The notes under the pieces: model-generated | Databases searched by the model: none | What the model was told of the DNA's origin: nothing | What the model saw: only the letters and a program-made list of their open reading frames with translations | Assembly (NCBI GenBank): GCA_030652805.1 | Contig: JAUSPT010000074.1 | Coordinates: 1-23,586 of the forward strand | Reading direction: 5' to 3' | DNA from: a bacterium | Lineage (GTDB): Bacteria > JAHJDO01 | DNA length: 23,586 nucleotides | In this document: one piece after another, positions 8,072 to 15,160 of the stretch | How positions within the stretch are numbered: the first letter of the stretch is position 1 | Layout of the letters: each line of letters starts with the position of its first letter | Position numbers and translations under genes: made by a program

Positions 8072-9573
8072 CTTAACCCCATTATAGAATATATCTTCTT
8101 CATATCCACACTCTTTCTTACTAATAAAGCTAATTTATCATACTCCTGTTCCTTATCAAACAGATTGTTTAATCCTCCTTCTGGTAATCGTTTGGATTTC
8201 CTTATATTATTTAAAAATGCAGCCCTAAAATTATCATTATCAAAAATGCCGTGAATATATGTCCCCCATACTCTTCCATCACAACTTTTTGTCCCGTCTT
8301 TTATGTTAACCCCTTTGCCAGACCTCTCGAATATCTCAAAAATTGGTTTTGTTGTATTGTCTAACCGTGTCTGACCCATATGTATCTCATAACCATGTAT
8401 TTCTCCTGAGGAGAAAAGGTTATCATATGCTTTTATCTGATGAGTTTGTTTTTCTTTTTTTATTGTTGTAGTTATATCTAACAAACCCATTCCTTTTATG
8501 TTTGTTTTTTTAGTTTCAATATGATCTGGGTCAATAATTTCTCTACCAAGCATTTGATAGCCGCCACATATACCAATTATAGAAACTCCCTTTCTGCTGT
8601 ATTCTTTTATTTTTGATGTAAAACCACTCTTTCTCAGAACTGCTAAATCATCTATTGTGTTTTTACTGCCTGGAATTATGATAACGTCTGCATGTTTAAG
8701 CCCATCAGACTGCTTAATATACTCAAGCTCCACACCGTGTTCCTTCTCCAGCATATCAAAATCTGTAAAATTGGAAATATGAGGTAAATAAATAACCTTT
8801 ATTCTTATATTATCCCTATCTCTCGCAGAAGAACTACTTTTGTAAGGATCAATACATACAGAATCTTCTTCCTGAATCTTTATATCGGTAAAATACGGGA
8901 TCACGCCAAGAACAGGTTTCTGCGTTTTTTTCTCCAAAAATGTTATTGCAGGTTCCAAAAGACTTCTGTCTCCCCGAAACTTGTTTATTAAAAATCCCTT
9001 AACACGTTTTTTCTCACTATCTGATATAAGCTCCATAGTGCCGACAAGCCACGCAAAAACTCCGCCCAGATTTATATCGCCGACAAGGATTACAGGCGCA
9101 TCTATTTTTTCGGCAATACTCATATTCACAATATCGTTTTTTCGTAAATTGATCTCTGCAGGAGAACCGGCTCCTTCTATTACAACTATGTCATTTTCCT
9201 CTGCAAGTCTGTTAAATGATGCTATTACTACATTCATTAATTTTGGTTTATGCTTATGGTATGTAACGCTGTCCATATTTCCGACAGGTTTTCCCATGAC
9301 AATAACCTGACATCCCACATCCGATGATGGTTTGAGTAAAACAGGATTCATATCGACTGAGGGCTCTATTCCACAAGCTTCTGCCTGAACAACCTGGGCT
9401 CTTCCCATCTCTTCACCATTTTTGGTTACAAAGGAATTTAAAGCCATATTCTGCGCCTTAAATGGCGCTACTTTATAACCATCAGCCATAAATATTCTGC
9501 ACAGCGCAGCAGTAACTACACTTTTGCCCACATAAGAACCAGTTCCCTGAATCATTATTGTCTTTGCTTGCAT
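8065..9573 (-). CDS. cobQ: Cobyric acid synthase
   Basis: CobQ/CbiP amidates side chains b, d, e and g of adenosylcobyrinic acid a,c-diamide using glutamine and ATP, giving adenosylcobyric acid. The 502-residue product has an N-terminal dethiobiotin-synthetase-like ATPase domain beginning IQGTGSYVGKS (residues 8-18), with KAQNMALNSF following at 39-48. Its C-terminal class I glutamine amidotransferase domain carries the nucleophile C336 in GICGGYQMLG and the histidine H441 in YIHGIFDN. Both halves are complete and the length is normal. The ATG start has AGGAG 4 bases upstream. It follows btuD by 15 bases and overlaps btuR. Because the earlier ring-building genes are missing from the window, it may work on a salvaged or imported precursor. 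Confidence 0.96.
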   Translation of the reverse strand: MQAKTIMIQGTGSYVGKSVVTAALCRIFMADGYKVAPFKAQNMALNSFVTKNGEEMGRAQVVQAEACGIEPSVDMNPVLLKPSSDVGCQVIVMGKPVGNMDSVTYHKHKPKLMNVVIASFNRLAEENDIVVIEGAGSPAEINLRKNDIVNMSIAEKIDAPVILVGDINLGGVFAWLVGTMELISDSEKKRVKGFLINKFRGDRSLLEPAITFLEKKTQKPVLGVIPYFTDIKIQEEDSVCIDPYKSSSSARDRDNIRIKVIYLPHISNFTDFDMLEKEHGVELEYIKQSDGLKHADVIIIPGSKNTIDDLAVLRKSGFTSKIKEYSRKGVSIIGICGGYQMLGREIIDPDHIETKKTNIKGMGLLDITTTIKKEKQTHQIKAYDNLFSSGEIHGYEIHMGQTRLDNTTKPIFEIFERSGKGVNIKDGTKSCDGRVWGTYIHGIFDNDNFRAAFLNNIRKSKRLPEGGLNNLFDKEQEYDKLALLVRKSVDMKKIYSIMGLRC

Positions 9574-9588
9574 AAGACTCCTAATATT

Positions 9589-10389
9589 CTACTGCAGGAC
9601 TTTAGCCTTTTCTTCTTCTGAAACTACCAGTATGTATGGCTTAGAAGAAATAGGATTTTTTTTAACTACTACTGTTGTGTTGTAAACATCCTCAATAATC
9701 TGATATGTTAATACTTCATGTGGTGCGCCAACTTTGTGAATAAGTCCATTGTTAAGAAGAATTAATCTATCGCAATATTCGCTTGCCAGATTAAGATCAT
9801 GCAAAACCACAATCACGGTAAGTCCATTTTGCCTATTTAACCTTCTTATAAGATCTAACACTCTAATTTGATGTGTTATATCCAAATGAGCGGTGGGTTC
9901 ATCTAAAAGAAGCAATCTCGGCTCTTGAGCAAGCGCACGGGCAATAACTGCAAGCTGTCTTTCTCCACCGCTTAGCTCTCCTATAAGCCTGTTCTTAAAC
10001 CTGATAGTATCCGTTAAAATCATTGCTTCTTCAGCAATCTCCTCATCGCGTTTGCTTTCCAAAAATTGAAACTGCCTGCGATAAGGTATCCTTCCCAAAA
10101 GAACAAATTCTTCTATGGTCATATTATATCCTATTTCCGAGCTCTGAGATACAAAAGCTACTTTTTTAGCAAATTCTCTAAATCCAAATTTCAATATATC
10201 TTTTCCTTCAAAAAGAACCTCTCCACTCCGGAGCTTAAGTATTTTGGTCATTGCCCTAAGCAAAGTTGTTTTTCCTGAGCCGTTAGGGCCAATTATACCC
10301 CAGAGACCTCTCTTTTGTATTCTGAAATTAATTCGGCTAAGTATAAATTTTGAGTCATATCCACAGGTCAGATCTTTTACCTCAAGCAT
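9589..10389 (-). CDS. btuD: ABC transporter ATPase, cobalamin/Fe-siderophore type
   Basis: The cytoplasmic ATPase of an importer, 266 residues, with Walker A GPNGSGKTT (34-42), the Q-loop at VSQSSE (80-85), the signature LSGGERQ (139-145), Walker B LLLLDEP (159-165) and the H-loop histidine H197 in VVLHDLN. The sequence type belongs to the FecE/BtuD group that serves cobalamin, iron-siderophores and haem, which cannot be told apart by motif alone. Cobalamin is inferred from the neighbours: it directly precedes cobQ and btuR, and the run lies downstream of a B12 riboswitch. The ATG shares a base with the btuC stop codon (TAATG at 10387-10391), so the two are coupled. Confidence 0.9.
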   Translation of the reverse strand: MLEVKDLTCGYDSKFILSRINFRIQKRGLWGIIGPNGSGKTTLLRAMTKILKLRSGEVLFEGKDILKFGFREFAKKVAFVSQSSEIGYNMTIEEFVLLGRIPYRRQFQFLESKRDEEIAEEAMILTDTIRFKNRLIGELSGGERQLAVIARALAQEPRLLLLDEPTAHLDITHQIRVLDLIRRLNRQNGLTVIVVLHDLNLASEYCDRLILLNNGLIHKVGAPHEVLTYQIIEDVYNTTVVVKKNPISSKPYILVVSEEEKAKVLQ

Positions 10390-11408
10390 TACCGCTTTCC
10401 TCCTAGCGTAACTTGTTTTTTGCTAAGAAAATAGACAAAAATCGCTCCGCCGATAATTCCTGTAATCACTCCAACAGGAAGTTCCAAAGGAGCAATAATT
10501 GTTCTGGCAAGGGTGTCGCAAAGTATAAGAAATGCCCCGCCTGCGAGAGCAGACGTAATAAGAAGTATACGATGATCTCCTCCAACAAACATACGGATAA
10601 AATGAGGGACGACCAATCCAACAAAGCCAATAACGCCTGCAACTGAAACAGCGCAGCCTGTGAGTAAGGAGGCTAGTATAAACAGCAATCTCTTTGTCTT
10701 TTCTGTATTTATGCCTAAATGCAGAGCCTCTTCTTCTCCTAAAGCAAGCGCATTAAGCTCTGCACAAAATAAGTAAGATATGAACAAACCCAAAACAGAT
10801 ATTAAAACCACTACCTTTATAAGAGCCAGATTCGGTTCTTCTAAAGAGCCCATTATCCAGAAAACAATTCCATGAAGATCTTCTGTGCGGGAAACAGCCA
10901 TAATGAGCATAATTAGGGATGAGGAGATAAAACTTATCATTACTCCTGTAAGAAGAAGTCCTTGAATTTTTAATATGCCCTTTCTTGCGCTTAATGAGTA
11001 AACAGCAAGAATTACAACGACCGCTCCCAGAAATCCGCTTGCTGGGATGGATAAGATTCCTCCTATTCTATTCAGTCTTAGAACGATATTTAAACACACA
11101 CCCAAAGCTGCTCCGCCAGAAATACCAAGAGTATACGGCTCAACCAGAGGATTGCGAAACATACCCTGAAGAAGTACCCCTGCAATGCTCAGAGCGCTCC
11201 CTACCGCAAGACCCAGAATAATGCGAGGCAGGCGAATGTCAAAAAGGATGCTGTATTCAGTAGTGCCTCTACCTCCAAGAATTAAAGGTATGATTTTCTT
11301 AAAAGGTATACCAGCTGAGCCAACGCTCAACGAAAAAGCGCCTACTCCAAGAAGAATCCCGCATAAAATTAATATACAGATAAGCCAGTTAATTAGTTTT
11401 TTATTCAT
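10389..11408 (-). CDS. btuC: ABC transporter permease, BtuC/FecCD family
   Basis: The 339-residue membrane subunit of a type II ABC importer. The sequence has about ten hydrophobic segments and family motifs such as FDIRLPRIILGLAVGSAL near residue 60, GVLLQGMFRNPLVEPYTLGI, and GFVGLVVPHFIRM, the coupling region with the ATPase. The length matches BtuC and FecCD proteins. Paired with the upstream binding protein and the coupled ATPase, it forms a complete inner-membrane transporter; the riboswitch and cobQ/btuR context favours corrinoids as cargo. The ATG has no good Shine-Dalgarno sequence and lies 7 bases beyond a strong palindrome in the btuF-btuC gap. Its translation or transcript level may therefore be set apart from btuF. 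No outer-membrane receptor (BtuB) is present in the window. Confidence 0.93.
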   Translation of the reverse strand: MNKKLINWLICILILCGILLGVGAFSLSVGSAGIPFKKIIPLILGGRGTTEYSILFDIRLPRIILGLAVGSALSIAGVLLQGMFRNPLVEPYTLGISGGAALGVCLNIVLRLNRIGGILSIPASGFLGAVVVILAVYSLSARKGILKIQGLLLTGVMISFISSSLIMLIMAVSRTEDLHGIVFWIMGSLEEPNLALIKVVVLISVLGLFISYLFCAELNALALGEEEALHLGINTEKTKRLLFILASLLTGCAVSVAGVIGFVGLVVPHFIRMFVGGDHRILLITSALAGGAFLILCDTLARTIIAPLELPVGVITGIIGGAIFVYFLSKKQVTLGGKR

Positions 11409-11415
11409 AAATTAA

Positions 11416-11439
11416 AACAAGGGGTTGCAACCCCTTGTT
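11416..11439. terminator. Perfect palindrome between btuF and btuC (possible attenuator)
   Basis: Positions 11416-11439 form an exact 24-base palindrome, with 9-base arms AACAAGGGG and CCCCTTGTT around TTGCAA. As leftward RNA it is a stable hairpin followed by a short run of U and A (TTAATTT), so it resembles a weak intrinsic terminator or an mRNA-stabilising hairpin. Such elements between a binding-protein gene and its permease commonly make the binding protein more abundant than the membrane subunits. Confidence 0.6.
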
Positions 11440-11453
11440 GTTTAAGTAGGTGG

Positions 11454-12335
11454 TTAATGCAATATCTCAACTATCTCCTCTAATACTTCAACGAAACTTA
11501 CTGGCGTAGGGCTGCAAACTTTATAGGAATCAACAATATGAATTCTGTTGTTTTTTGCTGCGTTTAGGGTTTTGTACTTTTGCCACGTTTCCTTTTCTTG
11601 TTCTCCCACAATGCCCATAGTCACAATAATGATTACATCAGGATTTTGTTCAAGCACTTTTTCGCGGCTGTAAAGACCGCTTTTCCCGGATGGTCCAATA
11701 TTTATTCCTCCGGCAAGTTTGATAAAGTCATTGATAAAAGAATCTTTTGTTGCTACCCATAAAGGCTTTGCTCCTATCTGAACAAGCACTTTTGGCTTTG
11801 ATAAATCTTTGATCTTTCGCTGAATAGAAGACACCTTATTCTTTGCTCTGCGAACAATTTGTTTTGACTTATCCTCGCTGCCGATAGTTTTGCTAAGTTC
11901 TATTAATTCTTCGCAAATTCCAGAGAAATTTTTGACATCGGGAAAAATCTTTACTTCCATTCCCAAGTTTCTTAACTTTTCAATCTGTTTCTGATTACTG
12001 TACCATTTAGCTAGAATTAAATCAGGCTCAAGATATAGGATTTTCTCTACGCTTATTTTCATTCCTGAGCCTATCTTTTCTTTTTTCTCTGCGGCAGGAG
12101 GTCTCTTACAGTATGAAGTATTCGCTATAAGCCTGTTTTCTACTCCTAAAAGATAAAGCTCTTCAGTTAGAACGGGAACTAATGAAATTATTCGTTGAGG
12201 GGAATTGTTCTCCGCATGAATTGCAGAGTTGACATATAGGGGTTCTAGACATAGAACCCCATATAGTAGAGCAAGAACTGCGAAAAAACAGATTTTTAAT
12301 GTTAAAATGCCCTTTATGCTGTCAAAGTTTTTCAT
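11454..12335 (-). CDS. btuF: Periplasmic cobalamin-binding protein, BtuF-like
   Basis: A class III substrate-binding protein of about 293 residues that would capture corrinoid outside the inner membrane and deliver it to BtuCD. The N-terminus has charged residues followed by a long hydrophobic stretch (ILTLKICFFAVLALLYGVL) and a likely cleavage site near AIHA, giving a secreted protein; no clear lipobox is seen. The mature part has the family features: RIISLVPVLTEELYLLG at the start, LEPDLILAKW in the first lobe, a long backbone helix, and NPDVIIIVTM in the second lobe. I start it at ATG 12335, whose bases overlap the thyX stop codon (ATGA, 12332-12335). An in-frame ATG at 12374 would add 13 residues ahead of the signal peptide and overlap thyX by 43 bases. 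Cargo specificity is inferred from the B12 neighbours. Confidence 0.88.
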   Translation of the reverse strand: MKNFDSIKGILTLKICFFAVLALLYGVLCLEPLYVNSAIHAENNSPQRIISLVPVLTEELYLLGVENRLIANTSYCKRPPAAEKKEKIGSGMKISVEKILYLEPDLILAKWYSNQKQIEKLRNLGMEVKIFPDVKNFSGICEELIELSKTIGSEDKSKQIVRRAKNKVSSIQRKIKDLSKPKVLVQIGAKPLWVATKDSFINDFIKLAGGINIGPSGKSGLYSREKVLEQNPDVIIIVTMGIVGEQEKETWQKYKTLNAAKNNRIHIVDSYKVCSPTPVSFVEVLEEIVEILH

Positions 12336-13033
12336 CTTTTCAATGCCTTTTCTTTTAGGGGAGCAAGTCCGCAAGAGAATTTACCTTCAGGACAATATCC
12401 GAGTTTTAGGCATTTTTGTCCTGCCGTTGAAAAAACTGCTGACAATTCCCTTTTGCAAATCAATAACATTTCATACGCCAACTTTCTTATTTCCCATTGC
12501 GCCCTTGCGCAGCATCTTTCTTCAAAAAAATGCAAAAGTTCCCTTGCGTTCATTGTAATTACTATCTTTGTCTCCGCCGCCTGAGGCAGAACAAATCTCG
12601 CATCCTGAGATGACGTTGCCTTTAATATTTTATTATAAGTCTTCTGAATTTCGCCCATGATATTTTTAAATTCTTTTTTTAAATTTTCGTCTTTTTCAAT
12701 AGAAGGCGGAACTATATATTTGAAATTGTTTTCTTTCACATAACGTTGGCTTTGCTGGGAATATGAAGCGATCCTGTGTCGGACAAGCTGATGCGTTAAT
12801 GCGCGCGATACGCCTTCAATCGCAAAAGTAAATTTCACATGTTCAAGAGGACTTAAATGGCCTGAACTTATTATCTTCTCTATAAATTTCTCCTGCTTGT
12901 CAGGAGCGATTTTATTCTTAAAAATCTCTCCCGCAAATTCAGGCGAGTAACACTGGCGCGCCGAGAAATAAATCACAGAAAGAGCGTTTTGAGTAACTTC
13001 AAGAAGCTGCACATTTAATTTAGATTGTTCCAT
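12332..13033 (-). CDS. thyX: Flavin-dependent thymidylate synthase ThyX
   Basis: ThyX makes dTMP from dUMP with methylenetetrahydrofolate as carbon donor and FAD/NADPH as reductant; unlike ThyA it releases tetrahydrofolate directly. The 233-residue product holds the exact ThyX signature RHRIASYSQQSQR (residues 85-97), which matches RHRxxSxxxxSxR, plus an upstream SPLEHVKFTF and a downstream NARELLHFFEERC segment. Length and motif leave little doubt. It sits between the PilZ gene and btuF, to which it is coupled by ATGA. Its link to the B12 genes is probably folate one-carbon balance with the methionine synthase modules. A TATAAT box 7 bases before the ATG suggests it may also have its own promoter. 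Confidence 0.96.
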   Translation of the reverse strand: MEQSKLNVQLLEVTQNALSVIYFSARQCYSPEFAGEIFKNKIAPDKQEKFIEKIISSGHLSPLEHVKFTFAIEGVSRALTHQLVRHRIASYSQQSQRYVKENNFKYIVPPSIEKDENLKKEFKNIMGEIQKTYNKILKATSSQDARFVLPQAAETKIVITMNARELLHFFEERCCARAQWEIRKLAYEMLLICKRELSAVFSTAGQKCLKLGYCPEGKFSCGLAPLKEKALKR

Positions 13034-13036
13034 ACC

Positions 13037-13057
13037 CTGAATTATATCACAATTCAG
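13037..13057 (-). promoter_or_regulatory. Possible thyX promoter overlapped by an inverted repeat
   Basis: A perfect -10 hexamer TATAAT (minus strand, 13041-13046) ends 7 bases before the thyX ATG, the same distance as at queH and nadB. No good -35 box is present at 16-18 bases; the best match has about three of six bases. Perfect 7-base arms CTGAATT and AATTCAG (13051-13057 and 13037-13043) enclose and overlap the -10 box, so a repressor site or a hairpin around the ATG is possible. Confidence 0.4.
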
Positions 13058-14055
13058 CCCGTGATTAATAATTTTCCCAATGCCTTATTTGAAAAAGTCT
13101 TACCTCTGAATTTTACTCCAACCCTGAAATAATTCTTTTTAGGCAGCTTTCTTGAATACACAATGCCGGCTTTTGTGATAAATTCATTCCTTGTTCCTGG
13201 GATTCTTATCTTTACAGTGACGGCTTTCCCTTTTTTTAACTCTGTCTTACTAAAAATTCCTACTCCTGTATTGGATATATCATCTATTGGCTTTCTTCGC
13301 CATGTTCTGAAAAAACCAAAGACTCCGCCCTGTTTATACTCTAGCAAAAGAATATCCGCCTTCAACCTTTTAGCTCTTCGTCGTTTGAACATCTCTTTGT
13401 CATTGTAAGATTCCAGTATGTTCTCTTTGGCAGCATCTTCAACTATGTTAACAGACTGCTTCCTTTGAAGCATCAGGATAATAGATATAGTGAGTAAGTA
13501 CATAGCCAGTATTGATGTGCTTCCCCAGATGCCAAACTTTTTTATCTGCAATATTTTTTTATAAGTGTCATTAACGTTACATGTTAAATTAATAATCCAC
13601 TCTTTTCCTGATTGACTTATTGGAAAACTGGAAGACAACATATACCCTTTATTAGTCAGGAATATATCGCTTAAGAATACATTCCCTAATACGAATGCTT
13701 TGTGATTACAAACCGTCATCACATTTTTAACCCTGGTATTCAGATTATCTTCACTGCTCGGATTTACATTCTTGAAGAATGTTCTTTTACCGAATGCTGG
13801 ATGCATCATTGTCTGATGTCTAAAAATATTAATTGAAATATTCTTTTCGGAAATTTCCCTGCCATTTGTAACAATATTAATCTTCTTACAGTGTAACAAA
13901 TTATTCTGTGTTTTGATGTTATTGCATAAACCTACAACATCGTTCTTAAGTTCACTGCTTTTTCTAGCAAAATAAAAGCTGCATATTCCAAAAGTAATTA
14001 AACATAGAGACAATGCAAAACATAATGAAACAAGAATAATTCTTTTTCTATTCAT
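13054..14055 (-). CDS. Membrane-anchored PilZ-domain protein with extracytoplasmic sensor region
   Basis: A 333-residue protein with a membrane segment at about 6-30, an extracytoplasmic region of roughly 145 residues, a second membrane segment at about 175-196 and a cytoplasmic C-terminal PilZ domain (about 223-320). The PilZ domain has the cyclic-di-GMP-binding elements: an arginine cluster RRRAKR (225-230), and DISNTG (259-264), matching (D/N)xSxxG. It would bind c-di-GMP and change the behaviour of the membrane protein or a partner. The outer domain was not recognised; the two-helix layout is like that of ligand-sensing receptors. The gene lies 14 bases after the pseudopilin gene and 20 before thyX. 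It may link the pseudopilin to c-di-GMP signalling, though that is inference from position. The ATG lacks a strong ribosome-binding site. Confidence 0.8.
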   Translation of the reverse strand: MNRKRIILVSLCFALSLCLITFGICSFYFARKSSELKNDVVGLCNNIKTQNNLLHCKKINIVTNGREISEKNISINIFRHQTMMHPAFGKRTFFKNVNPSSEDNLNTRVKNVMTVCNHKAFVLGNVFLSDIFLTNKGYMLSSSFPISQSGKEWIINLTCNVNDTYKKILQIKKFGIWGSTSILAMYLLTISIILMLQRKQSVNIVEDAAKENILESYNDKEMFKRRRAKRLKADILLLEYKQGGVFGFFRTWRRKPIDDISNTGVGIFSKTELKKGKAVTVKIRIPGTRNEFITKAGIVYSRKLPKKNYFRVGVKFRGKTFSNKALGKLLITG

Positions 14056-14069
14056 CTTTTAAATACTGC

Positions 14070-14849
14070 TTATTCTCTGTCATACAGGGTATTATCCGTA
14101 CCTATAAAGCCAATATTAGCTGCTCTGAACTCATCGGCTGTGCTTCCCCCCCATCCTGACACAGTGACCGAACCCAAGCGTTCGCTTGTTACATGCCCAT
14201 CGCACCAAGCAACATTAGCCTTTCCATTATGCCTGAAATGTATGCTTGGATCATTATTTGATCCCCAATGTTCATTTGTTGGCGCCTCAACATAAGAGTA
14301 TTCTATAATTTGACCGCTGTTTAATATGGCTACATCTGTCAACATTATAGTTTCAGTAGAATTTTTTATTTCTTTATCCTTTGCAGGAGTCAAAAAAGGA
14401 AATGGCCAAGCATCAGGAGTGCCGCCTATATATTGACAATTATATCCATATCCCCCACATCCTTCTTCATAAGCAACAGCTCCAGTGGCTAAGTATTTTT
14501 TAAAGGATGGACATGCTCTAATCTCCTTATTTTTTAGATACGGGTAAATAGGAGTTTGTTCAGATATAACAAATGGACTGCTTGCATCGGGTCTTTCTCC
14601 ATGCCATCTCCTATTATTATCCTGACTTGATGCAGGGGGATACCATCCATCATTGTCATCTGCATACATTATGAAAGCAAGTGATATCTGTTTTAGGTTT
14701 GAAATACAAACCGCACCTCTGCCTTTTTCCCTCGCTTTTGAAAGCGCAGGAAGAAGGATTGATGAGAGCATGGCTATTATTGCTATCACAACCAAAAGCT
14801 CGATAAGCGTAAACCCACTGAATCCTTTTTTGTTCTTTCTTGTTACCAT
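14070..14849 (-). CDS. Type II secretion/pilin-like protein with H-X9-DG motif
   Basis: A 259-residue pseudopilin-like protein. After a basic leader there is a class III prepilin signal [18 protein letters not shown] with predicted cleavage after G12 and the conserved glutamate E17 as mature residue 5. The hydrophobic helix and [10 protein letters not shown] segment follow. The C-terminal part contains H207[10 protein letters not shown]217-G218-H, the H-X9-DG motif common in large prepilin families of planctomycete, verrucomicrobial and lentisphaeral genomes. The body is rich in Gly, Tyr, Trp and Cys, and its function is unknown. It is the first gene after the cobalamin riboswitch. The start at ATG 14849 has GGAG 9 bases upstream; another ATG nearer to that site is in a different frame. 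No prepilin peptidase or assembly ATPase is in the window. Confidence 0.88.
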   Translation of the reverse strand: MVTRKNKKGFSGFTLIELLVVIAIIAMLSSILLPALSKAREKGRGAVCISNLKQISLAFIMYADDNDGWYPPASSQDNNRRWHGERPDASSPFVISEQTPIYPYLKNKEIRACPSFKKYLATGAVAYEEGCGGYGYNCQYIGGTPDAWPFPFLTPAKDKEIKNSTETIMLTDVAILNSGQIIEYSYVEAPTNEHWGSNNDPSIHFRHNGKANVAWCDGHVTSERLGSVTVSGWGGSTADEFRAANIGFIGTDNTLYDRE

Positions 14850-14873
14850 CTTCCATTTCTCCTTTTTTTGTTA

Positions 14874-14907
14874 ATAAAAAAAGCCCAATCTTCGCAGATC
14901 GAGCTTT
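14874..14907 (-). terminator. Intrinsic terminator of the cobalamin riboswitch
   Basis: In leftward RNA an 11-pair stem (arms 14897-14907 and 14880-14890, two G-U pairs) closes a six-base loop UGCGAA and is followed directly by seven U residues. This is a textbook intrinsic terminator, lying about 50 bases after the B12 box and before the ribosome-binding site of the pseudopilin gene. It implies transcriptional control by the upstream aptamer, with ligand binding expected to favour termination. Confidence 0.85.
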
Positions 14908-14935
14908 CCATTATAAAAAACTTCCCCCTTTCCAC

Positions 14936-15076
14936 GAAGGTACTTACCTAAACAGGCAATGGTCCGGGCTTTCCCAAAATTTTGAGAATTACCGTTGCGG
15001 GACAGCGCCCAGAATCTCACTGGGACTTCCTTTGCCTCTCCGGCTAAAAACTAATTTTCAAAAGAACATTCTAAAC
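14936..15076 (-). ncRNA. Cobalamin (B12) riboswitch aptamer
   Basis: Read leftward, the RNA shows the core of the adenosylcobalamin-type riboswitch in order. GCCGGAGAGGC forms a short hairpin, then AAAGGAA, then CCCAG-UGAGAUU-CUGGG as a stem-loop. Next comes GCUGUCCCGCAACGGU (14991-15006 region), matching the conserved CxGxCCCGCxACxGU, and finally the B12 box AGCCCGGACCAUUGCC (14955-14970). The outer P1 pairing was not resolved, so the ends are approximate. A promoter is just upstream and an intrinsic terminator just downstream, so the element is a complete transcriptional switch. The first gene under it is the pseudopilin; btuFCD, cobQ and btuR lie further along the same strand. Confidence 0.9.
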
Positions 15077-15083
15077 TTGCTGA

Positions 15084-15111
15084 ATTATAACACTATTAAT
15101 TCGTACGTCTA
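15084..15111 (-). promoter_or_regulatory. Promoter of the riboswitch transcript
   Basis: A perfect -10 box TATAAT (minus strand, 15084-15089) is preceded at 16 bases by TAGACG (15106-15111), four of six bases of the -35 consensus. Transcription would begin near 15076-15077, just at the 5' edge of the recognisable B12 aptamer. Confidence 0.6.
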
Positions 15112-15160
15112 TAACAGATCTGCATATTTTTGGTAATATCTTGCTATTTTTACGCAAAGA

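Noticed and set aside
12336-12374. Longer BtuF start at ATG 12374
   Set aside because: It places a charged tail before the signal peptide and lies inside thyX, while ATG 12335 overlaps the thyX stop in the same way as other coupled genes here.
14921-14940. A second small hairpin followed by six U residues between the B12 box and the main terminator
   Set aside because: Only four base pairs could be formed, far weaker than the 11-pair terminator next to it.
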